Part shown: positions 1-5,164 of the stretch, in pieces
Layout of the letters: every line of letters starts with the position of its first letter
Numbering within the stretch: position 1 is the first letter of the stretch
Origin: Alphaproteobacteria bacterium
GTDB lineage: Bacteria > Pseudomonadota > Alphaproteobacteria > ATCC43930 > CGMCC-115725
Length of the DNA stretch: 5,318 nucleotides
Direction: 5' to 3'
NCBI GenBank assembly: GCA_030039975.1
Contig: JASHUO010000647.1
Location: 1-5,318 of the forward strand
Notes under the pieces: model-generated
Told to the model about the DNA's origin: nothing
The model's database searches: none
Seen by the model: the letters and a program-made list of their open reading frames with translations, nothing else
Translations under genes and position numbers: made by a program

Positions 1-1148
1 GCGATCCAGGCACCCGTCGCGCAGAAGTTCGCGACGGTGAAGGCGAGCATGACGCCCGCGGCGCTGGCCGCCCCCGTAGCGCTCGCCATGCCGAGCATCG
101 AGAGCGCGGCGAGAAGGTAGAAGCCCGCGACGGTGACCTTACGGCCCGCCTTGTCGAGCATGACAGCGGCGACGAGCCCGCCGATCGCCGCGCCGACATT
201 GCCGATGATGAAGAACCAGGGGACTTCCTCGTCGGGGATGTGAATCTGCGGCAGGACCAGCAGCGGCAGAACGGCGAAGAGGCCGTAGTAACCAGCGGCT
301 TCCGAGAAATCGAGCGCGCAGCCCAGGGCAAGGCGTCGAGGATGACGGCGCAGCAGCAGGGCGAGTTGGCGCCCGAAGCTGGCCGTATCCTGGCGCGCAT
401 CGGTGCCGGGAGCCGCGGTCACGGCCTCCTGATCGAAGCGGTGCGCGTCGCCGGCGATTTGCGCCGACACCGCCTCGGCTTCTGCTCTGCGGCCGCGACC
501 GAGCAGCCACCGCGGTGACTCCGGCAAAGCGCGGCGTGCCCAAACGCTGAACAGCGCGATGATGGCGCCCAGAGCGAAGGCGCAGCGCCAGCCGATCGAG
601 GGCGGCAACACATTGATGAAATAGAGCGTCAGCACCCCGGCCAGAATTGACCCGAGGGGCCAGAAATTCATCACCGACGCGGCGGCGCGGCCACGATAGC
701 GGGCCGGGATGAGTTCACCGATCGCTGCGTTGACGGCGGAATACTCGGCTCCGACGCCGATCGCTGTCAGAAAGCGAAACACCAGAAAGGCGTAATAGCC
801 CGGTGACAGCGCCGACATGACCGTGAAGATCGAATAGACGAGAAGAGTCACAATGAAGAGCCGACGGCGGCCGAAGCGGTCGGCGCAATAGCCGAAGAGC
901 AGCGCGCCGATCATGATGCCGATGAGCCAGACCGAGACCAGCAGCGAAGCCTCGCTGGTGGTGACCTGCCAGAGCTTTTGCAGCACGCCAAGCACGCTGC
1001 CGACGATGTTCACCTCGAAGGCATCGAGCATCCAGCCGAAGCCGAGCACCAGAGTGACCTGCGTGTGTATGGGGCGCCAGGTGAGGCCGTCGAGAAGCGG
1101 TCCAACGTCGGCGCCGCCCAAAGGAATTCTGCTGCGCGGTATCGGCAT
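1..1148 (-). CDS. MFS solute:proton symporter, 3' end beyond the window
   Basis: Inner-membrane secondary transporter of the major facilitator superfamily. 382 codons are visible without interruption; the C-terminus lies beyond base 1. Family members run to roughly 430-470 residues, so the last two or so helices are missing. Motifs seen: Asp42 in the first helix (GWMLDAFEV); the loop 2-3 signature GYCADRFGRR (residues 86-95); EYSAVNAAIGELIPARYRGR (135-154), typical of helix 4-5 in the sugar/aromatic-acid branches; PESPRWLL (209-216) opening the central cytoplasmic loop; and the second-half copy of the signature, LDKAGRK (331-337). The start is chosen for a GGGAGG ribosome binding site at 1155-1160, six bases upstream. 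This site overlaps a three-codon ATG-GGA-GGA-TAG mini-frame (1151-1162). The substrate cannot be read from the sequence; sugar, aromatic acid or other carboxylate are all possible. It lies 93 bases after the acetyltransferase gene, with a possible weak hairpin between them. Confidence 0.9.
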   Translation of the reverse strand, partial: MPIPRSRIPLGGADVGPLLDGLTWRPIHTQVTLVLGFGWMLDAFEVNIVGSVLGVLQKLWQVTTSEASLLVSVWLIGIMIGALLFGYCADRFGRRRLFIVTLLVYSIFTVMSALSPGYYAFLVFRFLTAIGVGAEYSAVNAAIGELIPARYRGRAAASVMNFWPLGSILAGVLTLYFINVLPPSIGWRCAFALGAIIALFSVWARRALPESPRWLLGRGRRAEAEAVSAQIAGDAHRFDQEAVTAAPGTDARQDTASFGRQLALLLRRHPRRLALGCALDFSEAAGYYGLFAVLPLLVLPQIHIPDEEVPWFFIIGNVGAAIGGLVAAVMLDKAGRKVTVAGFYLLAALSMLGMASATGAASAAGVMLAFTVANFCATGAWI

Positions 1149-1154
1149 CCCTAT

Positions 1155-1160
1155 CCTCCC
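1155..1160 (-). promoter_or_regulatory. Ribosome binding site of the MFS gene
   Basis: GGGAGG on the minus strand, six bases before the ATG at 1148. It supports this start for the transporter, and it sits inside a tiny ATG-to-TAG frame (1151-1162) that ends two bases before the transporter start. Confidence 0.7.
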
Positions 1161-1207
1161 ATGACGACCGACAGCGACAGTTCAACAGTAGAAGCGGCCT
1201 GCCGTTG

Positions 1208-1225
1208 AGTCACGATTGCGCGACT
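1208..1225 (-). terminator. Possible hairpin after the acetyltransferase gene
   Basis: An 18-base hairpin with a 7-bp stem (one G-U pair) and a CAAT loop, 16 bases past the acetyltransferase stop. No U-tract follows, so an intrinsic terminator is only a weak possibility. Confidence 0.25.
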
Positions 1226-1241
1226 GGCGCCGGGCGAGACC

Positions 1242-1742
1242 TCACCGGCCGCCGTCATTCATCTGACCTCTGGTCGTCGGTCGTAGAAGTTCCATCGCGA
1301 CTTCGTCATTCGCCGTAAAGCCATTGTTCAAATACAGTTCCTCGGCAGGACTCCGAGGGACTGTGTATAGATGTATCTTGATCGCTCCTTGTCGGAAGGC
1401 TTGCTCCATTACTTCATTTAGTACTCTGTGCCCAAGACCTTGGCCGTGTAGGCTTGGATCGACGCACAATTCTTTTATCTGAAAATTTCTCCCATTAAAC
1501 CAAGTCTCGAAAAAGCCAGCACCAAGCGCAACGACTTTTCCATCGCTTCGGTTCGTCAAAACGACCCCAACGAAGCCGGGCGTCTGTATAACCTCTCTCA
1601 ATCGCTGAGTTGATGCCGGAATACTCCAATTTTCGTTCCAGGGCGGTCCCTTGAAGGCGGCTGAAAAAACTAATGCTGCCTGATCAAGATTGCTTTCGGA
1701 GAGCGGAGACAGGTCAAATTCTCTGGGAGAATTCGCTGACAT
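1242..1742 (-). CDS. GNAT-family N-acetyltransferase
   Basis: Cytoplasmic acyl-CoA-dependent N-acetyltransferase of 166 residues, a usual size for a single GNAT domain. The N-terminal helix region holds PPWNENW (residues 34-40). Beta strand 4 and the acetyl-CoA pyrophosphate loop are IKELCVDPSLHGQGLG (89-104), matching the family Q/R-x-x-G-x-G/A motif. The C-terminal YLNNGF (137-142) is the usual Tyr-x-x-x-Gly-Phe element. The ATG at 1742 is preferred over an in-frame GTG at 1763, because GGAGG lies five bases before the ATG and would fall inside the longer frame. The acceptor is unknown: an aminoglycoside, a protein N-terminus or a small amine are all possible. Base composition is odd: 1381-1440 and 1501-1560 are each about half G+C, against more than 60% in the flanking genes. 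This suggests recent acquisition from a lower-GC source. Confidence 0.88.
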   Translation of the reverse strand: MSANSPREFDLSPLSESNLDQAALVFSAAFKGPPWNENWSIPASTQRLREVIQTPGFVGVVLTNRSDGKVVALGAGFFETWFNGRNFQIKELCVDPSLHGQGLGHRVLNEVMEQAFRQGAIKIHLYTVPRSPAEELYLNNGFTANDEVAMELLRPTTRGQMNDGGR

Positions 1743-1747
1743 GTTAG

Positions 1748-1752
1748 CCTCC
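1748..1752 (-). promoter_or_regulatory. Ribosome binding site that sets the GNAT start
   Basis: GGAGG five bases upstream of the ATG at 1742. It decides between this ATG and the in-frame GTG seven codons further upstream (1763), which has no comparable site in front of it. Confidence 0.7.
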
Positions 1753-1763
1753 GTCGCGAGCAC

Positions 1764-1854
1764 CGCGCGTCTGCGTCAGGCTACCAGATATGGGTCCATC
1801 CCGGACAAGACATCGGAGACCCTCCGACGCCTCGAGGGCGGCGGCAGACGCGCG
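1764..1854. repeat. 11-bp inverted repeat around an inner hairpin
   Basis: The arms CGCGCGTCTGC (1764-1774) and GCAGACGCGCG (1844-1854) are exact reverse complements, 69 bases apart. Midway lies TCGGAG-acc-CTCCGA (1813-1827), a perfect 6-bp stem. No flanking direct repeat was seen, and GC-rich DNA makes such repeats likelier by chance. Confidence 0.4.
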
Positions 1855-2003
1855 CCGACGGCCGGACCTGGGTGACGGTGCCGGCGATCGCGTTGCGCGG
1901 GCGACGGGCGCGGCGGCAGGACATGGAGCCGGAACTTGCACCAGCGGCGCGTCGCTTTGGCTCCCGAGGGCGAGTTGCGCGCGGTGCTGGTATCATGGGC
2001 AAA

Positions 2004-2183
2004 TCACTCGCAAAGAAGTGGCGCATTACGACCCAGGGAGGAGACCCGTGTTTCGACCTGGCCACGCGACCACTTCTGTCGGAGCACGATTGCCCCACAT
2101 CGATCCAAGCCAACAACATGGAATGAGTTCTTACCGATATCGATGCCGATTACGGCGACGGCTGCCTCGCGCGTCTTAGCCAT
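2004..2183 (-). pseudogene. IS110-family transposase, N-terminal fragment
   Basis: A 59-codon frame whose first 43 residues or so match the start of IS110-family DEDD transposases. IGIDIGKNSFHVVGLD (12-27) carries the first catalytic Asp, in the RuvC-like fold, and is followed by AIVLRQKWSRGQVE (31-44). Beyond about base 2055 the expected continuation (the PPC-x-x-G-MEACVGAHH region) is absent. An unrelated tail runs 15 codons to a TGA. The remaining DEDD residues and the C-terminal Ser-containing domain are gone, so the product cannot transpose. The start ATG at 2183 has a strong purine-rich site (GGGGAGGGAG) just upstream, partly within a hairpin stem. It is read in the same direction as mosA, 117 bases after the mosA stop. 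Confidence 0.82.
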
Positions 2184-2286
2184 GGCGTGCTCCCTCCCCT
2201 TGACGCCCCGGCCAGCCTAATGGCTGAAAGGGCTGGAGCACGGCCGGACCATCCCATTAGCGGAAATTCTTTGTTGAGCGGTCCGT
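2050..2286 (-). mobile_element. Left-end remnant of an IS110-type insertion sequence
   Basis: Comprises the structured non-coding leader plus the first codons of the transposase. IS110 elements usually lack terminal inverted repeats, so the outer boundary cannot be fixed from sequence alone. It is set near 2286 because the first stem of the structured region ends there. The inner boundary, near 2050, is where transposase similarity stops. Confidence 0.55.
2186..2285 (-). ncRNA. Structured leader, candidate IS110 bridge RNA or RBS-masking leader
   Basis: On the minus strand this region can fold into two hairpins. The first pairs 2280-2285 with 2245-2250 (GGACCG-type arms, 29-base loop). The second is nested: an 8-bp outer stem (2235-2242 with 2186-2193), a 5-bp middle stem (2228-2232 with 2197-2201) and a 5-bp inner stem (2222-2226 with 2213-2217) closing a 4-base loop. 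Seven bases in the first loop (2254-2260) are exactly complementary to the inner loop and its flank (2217-2223). Established knowledge: the IS110 group encodes a bridge RNA in the non-coding end before the recombinase gene. That this region is one is inference. The outer stem also covers purines just upstream of the ATG, so translational masking is an alternative. Confidence 0.4.
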
Positions 2287-2299
2287 CCCACTGCGTGGG
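2287..2299 (-). terminator. Short hairpin directly after mosA
   Basis: CCCAC-gca-GTGGG on the minus strand, beginning two bases after the mosA stop (2301-2303). The 5-bp stem is perfect but no U-tract follows. It could weakly stabilise the 3' end or attenuate read-through; it is not a classical terminator. Confidence 0.25.
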
Positions 2300-2300
2300 C

Positions 2301-3131
2301 TCAGATCGGGCGCGCGCCCGTGTGAATGATCGAACCCACGTGCTGTCCACGCAGTGCCGCAGTGAGCCTGCCGCGAACGAGTCCGTTCACGAGCTGCACG
2401 CGCTCTATGTGCCGCGCGTTCGCCATGACATCCAGGAGCGCACGATCGAACGGCAGCGTGCCTTGGAGTTTTGCGAGCTCGGCGACGCTCGTTTCTCGGA
2501 GCAGCTGCGCCTGTTTTCCTTCGGCACCATGGGGATCGCTGGTGTACACCCCGTCAACGTCCTCAACGATCGTGAGGCCGGCTGCTCCCAGTGCATCGGC
2601 GAGCAGAAATGCGCCGGCGTCAGCCCGGTGGAGCGGGATGCGCGAGATCGGAAACTCGTGATGGTGATATGGAGGAAAGGCGCTCCCCACGACCGCGCGT
2701 GCTGCGGTCAGGTGAATGGCGAGCTGGTTTGCGATAGTGGGGTGCTCGATATAGGAGACGCCCTCCGGCGCGAGCAGGTATGCAAGCATATGGCCGTTCT
2801 GCCCGGCCTCGTTAGCCGCGAGCGGAGCAAGCGATCCAACCGGCAGGCCGAGGTCGAGGCCAACGCTGTAGAGGTGGCGGGCGCGGACGCCGGCACCGGT
2901 CAGGATGAGCAGCCGGTGCTCGGGCAAAAGCGTCCGCAGCTCGTCCACGAGCGGGAGGATCGCCTCATGGCCACGATCCATAATGGAGCGTCCGCCGATC
3001 TTCACGACTTGCACCCAAGGGAGAAGCCGAATCGGGCGTCCGCCGGCCACGGGCCGCGTTAGATCGTCATCCAGGAGTGTCTGGCGCGCGAGCGGCGAGG
3101 CGACGTGCTTGATCTGGTCGGTGTCAGTCAT
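2301..3131 (-). CDS. mosA: Molybdenum storage protein subunit alpha (MosA)
   Basis: Alpha subunit of the cytoplasmic molybdenum/tungsten storage protein. With MosB it forms an (alpha-beta)3 cage that uses ATP to pack polynuclear molybdate or tungstate clusters. The fold is the amino acid kinase/UMP kinase type. Its 276 residues equal, as far as I recall, the length of Azotobacter vinelandii MosA, and the sequence is close throughout. Motifs: VVKIGG (42-47, N-terminal nucleotide loop), LLILTGAGVRARH (74-86), EHP (129-131) and His140, and AFPPYHHHEF (151-160). From memory, Glu129, Pro131, His140 and His156 are among the residues contacting the Mo clusters in Azotobacter, and all are present. 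HRADAGAFLLADA (168-180) is the late nucleotide-site region. An oddity is Arg253 in NGLVRG, where the paralogous MosB reads NGLVPG. Start ATG 3131 is supported by GAGGAG ten bases upstream, overlapping the mosB stop. A longer in-frame start in mosB was rejected. Confidence 0.95.
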   Translation of the reverse strand: MTDTDQIKHVASPLARQTLLDDDLTRPVAGGRPIRLLPWVQVVKIGGRSIMDRGHEAILPLVDELRTLLPEHRLLILTGAGVRARHLYSVGLDLGLPVGSLAPLAANEAGQNGHMLAYLLAPEGVSYIEHPTIANQLAIHLTAARAVVGSAFPPYHHHEFPISRIPLHRADAGAFLLADALGAAGLTIVEDVDGVYTSDPHGAEGKQAQLLRETSVAELAKLQGTLPFDRALLDVMANARHIERVQLVNGLVRGRLTAALRGQHVGSIIHTGARPI

Positions 3132-3141
3132 AGCGATGGTT

Positions 3142-3147
3142 CTCCTC
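3142..3147 (-). promoter_or_regulatory. mosA ribosome binding site overlapping the mosB stop
   Basis: GAGGAG shares bases with the mosB TGA (3146-3148) and lies ten bases before the mosA ATG. The spacing is a little long. The overlap suggests that ribosomes ending mosB reinitiate on mosA, fitting a 1:1 complex. Confidence 0.6.
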
Positions 3148-3958
3148 AGCTCGCGGTGATGATGGTGCCGACGTGCTCGCCGGCGAGCGCGCGGGTCAGA
3201 TTGCCGGGGACGAGGCCATTTACGATCTGCAGCTCGCGGACGTAGCGCGCCGAGGCGAGCAGATCGAGCACCGTGAACTCGAGGATCGAGTCCTGCAGCC
3301 CCTTGGCCTTCATCTCGGTCACTGAGATCTTCGGGATGAAGGTAGCGCCCTTCGAGGTTTTCGGATTCATGGTGTAGAGGCCGTTCTCGTCCTTCACATA
3401 GACCATCGCCTTGCAGCCGAACTGCTCGGCAACAAGAAAACATCCGGCGTCGGTGCGGTAGGGCGGAATCACGCCCTCGGTTGCGGGGCGTATCCAGAGG
3501 CTATAGGGCGGCATGCCACCGAAGACTACGGCGTTCACCTCGGCCAGATAGAGCGGAACGGCCGAGAGCCCGGCGCTGCTGACCGCGGAGATACCGTGCT
3601 TCGCAAGGAGTTGCCCCAGCATCGCTGCGTTCTGATCGGCAACCGACGCGCCGAGTTGGGAGAGCACGCCAGCCGGCAGGCGGAGCCCAGCCGCGATCGA
3701 ATAGAGATGGCGGGCCCGGGTGCCTGCTCCGGTCCCGATCACAAGCTTGTGGAGCTTACGGGCAGCGACAATCTCATCGACGAGCGGGTAGACCGCGGCG
3801 CGGCCGCGGTCGATGATGCTCTGTCCGCCGATCTTGACTACGGTGGCATCCGGCAGGATCCTGAAGTCCGCCGCCGCGTCCACCGCAGCCATGAGCTGTG
3901 GATCAGTGAGCGAACGCTGCATGAGAAGCGCCTCGAGCTCAGCCGTCGTGTTAGCCAT
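3146..3958 (-). CDS. mosB: Molybdenum storage protein subunit beta (MosB)
   Basis: Beta subunit of the same storage cage, also an amino acid kinase fold. Its 270 residues equal, as far as I recall, the length of A. vinelandii MosB, and the similarity is extensive from MANTTAELEALLMQRSLTDP to the C-terminal EHVGTIITAS. Motifs: VVKIGG (40-45), KLVIGTGAGTRARHLYSIAA (71-90), VADQNAAMLGQLL (106-118), VFGGMPPYSLW (145-155), and IPPYRTDAGCFLVAEQFGCK (164-183). It is visibly paralogous to MosA in this window (VVKIGG-x-SI-x-DRG; GAG-x-RARHLYS; RTDAG/HRADAG). Start ATG 3958 has AAGGAAG five bases upstream; an in-frame extension to 4021 is unlikely, since the similarity begins at the Met. It is the first gene of the mosBA pair, 14 bases ahead of mosA. 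The terminator at 4139-4160 implies its own promoter in 3959-4138. Confidence 0.95.
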   Translation of the reverse strand: MANTTAELEALLMQRSLTDPQLMAAVDAAADFRILPDATVVKIGGQSIIDRGRAAVYPLVDEIVAARKLHKLVIGTGAGTRARHLYSIAAGLRLPAGVLSQLGASVADQNAAMLGQLLAKHGISAVSSAGLSAVPLYLAEVNAVVFGGMPPYSLWIRPATEGVIPPYRTDAGCFLVAEQFGCKAMVYVKDENGLYTMNPKTSKGATFIPKISVTEMKAKGLQDSILEFTVLDLLASARYVRELQIVNGLVPGNLTRALAGEHVGTIITAS

Positions 3959-4002
3959 GGGAACTTCCTTTCGTTCTTCCAACGCGTGTAGCGAGAGCTC
4001 AC

Positions 4003-4048
4003 CGGCCCGCAAGCCCACCACGCCAAACTAGCTTGCATAGCGGGGCCG
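4003..4048 (-). promoter_or_regulatory. Stem-loop in the mosB leader
   Basis: Two stacked perfect 6-bp stems: 4043-4048 with 4003-4008, and 4031-4036 with 4009-4014. They are separated on one side by a 6-base bulge, and the loop is 16 bases. It lies about 45 bases before the mosB start. Molybdate-responsive control would make sense for this operon, but no ModE-type palindrome or known molybdenum-cofactor riboswitch could be recognised, so a role is inference. Upstream, the AT-rich stretch 4073-4102 holds a weak -35/-10 pair (TTGCTT, 18 bases, GAAAAT) that could be the promoter. Confidence 0.35.
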
Positions 4049-4106
4049 TGCGGCTGCTTTTCATAATCCGCGATTTTCAGAAAAACACCATTTCGGAAGC
4101 AACGGG

Positions 4107-5099
4107 TCAGCAATGGCTGCTGTTGGCAGATTTCGTTGTAAAAAGTCGGATGTGATCCGATCTAGGCCGTCGGCTGTGGTTGGAGGGCCGACGTGTTTGG
4201 CGATGCCGCCAGGTTCGGCTCCGCGTCGTCGGATCTAAGCTGGCACGGGGCCCGGAACGGCCAAGGGTCGGGCATTCGCAAGCGATGGCTGCCAGCACGA
4301 ACTCGTCCTGAGCACCACGTGGCCCCCTCAGGGGTAATCGGTCGAGCCGCAGAATGCGCTTCAAGTGCGCGAAGCGCATCTCTATGCGTTTGCGGTCATG
4401 GCGTGACTGCTCGAAGGCGTCGGTCCCTGCGAGGGATTGGGCGAGGTCACGGGCGCATTCGTAAATGCTGCGCGGAATTCTACGTGCTGGCATTTTCGGA
4501 CAGCATCGGGCCTTGAACGGGCACGGAGCGCAATCCCGCGTACTGGCGAGGTAGAGGAGCGTGGGGTCATCATTGACGAGAGTGCCACTCGTCGTCAGGG
4601 TCTTGCCGGCCGGGCAGGTGTAAGCATCGGCGATTTCGTCATATCGGAAGTCCTCGCGCGAGAACGTCCCGTCGTGTCGCTTGGACTTGTCGATAACGGG
4701 AATGTGCGGTGTGATCCGCTTCTTCTCGACGAGCCAATTCAGCATCTGAGCCGAGCCGTAGGCGGAGTCAGCGGCGAGGCGTTGCGGCTTGAGGCCGAAG
4801 CGCTGCTCGGTGCGCTCCAGCATGGTGCGCGCGGCACCAACCTCGGCCTGGCGGACAGCGCGCGAGGCCTCGACATCCATAATCACGCCGAACCGGACGT
4901 CGATTAGATAGTTGTCGGCATAGGCGAAGAACGCCGGCCCTTTGAGGGCGCCGGTCCACTGAACCGCTGGATCGGACGGCGAGACGAACTTCGGTTGGAC
5001 CTCGGTCGCTGCGCCAAAGGCGGCGTCATTGAGGGTTGCGAGATACTCTTTCACCGCCCGGCCGGCGGCTTCGCGATCGAGCTGCTTGTTCCACTCCAC
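4107..5099 (-). pseudogene. IS1182-type transposase, N-terminally truncated and frameshifted
   Basis: A 330-codon frame read from a GTG. It matches the middle and end of IS1182-type DDE transposases, which run to roughly 450 residues or more. Seen: GRAVKEYLATLNDAAFGAA (13-31), PKFVSPSDPAVQWTGA (36-51), FFAYADNYLIDV (57-68), the second catalytic Asp in AADSAYGS (Asp111), the DKSKRHDGTFSREDF stretch (137-151), a Cys cluster (162, 190, 193, 199, 200), and the catalytic Glu240 in RKRIEMRFAHLKRILRLDRL. The N-terminal part, with the first catalytic Asp, is absent; similarity fades in frame near 5115. After LAAIA (residue 273, base 4281) the frame changes. Removing one base near 4278-4281 would give a tail NARPLAVPGPVPA ending at TAG 4235-4237, as expected for the family. 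The last 57 codons or so are therefore out of frame. The product cannot be active. Confidence 0.85.
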
Positions 5100-5117
5100 G
5101 CCCGGGATCGCGATTGA
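4120..5117 (-). mobile_element. IS1182-type insertion sequence remnant
   Basis: Contains the dead transposase and the element's 3' end. The 3' boundary is judged from the AT-rich tail CCGACTTTTTACAACG (minus strand, about 4134-4149), which resembles the ends of this type of element; the exact terminus is uncertain. The 5' end of the element is missing, so no pair of terminal inverted repeats or target-site duplication can be identified. The right break lies near 5115, about 46 bases beyond the sugar permease stop. Confidence 0.6.
4139..4160 (-). terminator. Intrinsic terminator of the IS1182 remnant
   Basis: On the minus strand, TCGGAT-cac-ATCCGA forms a perfect 6-bp stem with a 3-base loop, followed at once by C and five T. 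The stem is modest, but the T-run makes it the best terminator in the window. It would stop transcription from the transposase and the sugar operon before mosB. Confidence 0.5.
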
Positions 5118-5151
5118 GCACCGCCGCCGGCCCCGTCGCGCGCGTGACGCG

Positions 5152-5164
5152 GCCGGTTACCGGC
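5152..5164 (-). terminator. Small hairpin at the permease stop codon
   Basis: GCCGG-taa-CCGGC, a 5-bp perfect stem with a 3-base loop, starting in the last base of the stop codon. No T-run follows. It may be a remnant of a 3' structure; evidence is weak. Confidence 0.2.

Larger units (their letters stand above)
1743..2050. other. GC-rich stretch without a recognisable gene
   Basis: Lies between the GNAT gene and the point where IS110 similarity stops. No frame on either strand reads as a convincing protein; the open frames are Arg/Pro/Ala-rich, as expected from high GC. It must hold the GNAT promoter, but no clear -35/-10 pair was found. Visible structure: an 11-bp perfect inverted repeat (1764-1774 with 1844-1854) bracketing a compact 6-bp hairpin with a 3-base loop (1813-1827). 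The stretch may be decayed DNA left by insertion-sequence turnover. Confidence 0.6.

Noticed and set aside
139..613. Several frames of 60-130 codons across the MFS gene, suggesting a broken transporter
   Set aside because: The true transporter frame is open from 1148 to base 1 with all motifs in order; the other frames are shadows.
1180..1210. Integron attC-like boxes after the GNAT gene (ACTCAAC at 1204-1210 and GTTGAAC at 1180-1186, minus strand)
   Set aside because: They fit the loose R-box patterns, but the span is 31 bases, well below known attC sites. The boxes pair at only 5 of 7 positions, and no matching GTTRRRY site precedes the gene.
1788..1818. A peptide resembling the DUF4058 start (SGMDPYL) on the minus strand
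   Set aside because: Only about seven residues match. A frameshift is needed to join them to the nearest ATG, and a stop follows at once.
2187..3062. Long open frame of 291 codons on the plus strand across mosA
   Set aside because: It is antisense to mosA, whose identity is certain. It has no recognisable domain, and long antisense frames are expected in high-GC genes.
3132..3443. N-terminal extension of MosA into mosB in the same frame
   Set aside because: The extension is an out-of-frame reading of mosB, Arg-rich and unlike any MosA. Similarity begins at MTDTDQIKH with a ribosome site just upstream.
3959..4138. ModE operator, sigma-54 promoter or molybdenum-cofactor riboswitch before mosB
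   Set aside because: No TATA-rich ModE palindrome, no GG-N10-GC element and no recognisable riboswitch core was found by eye.
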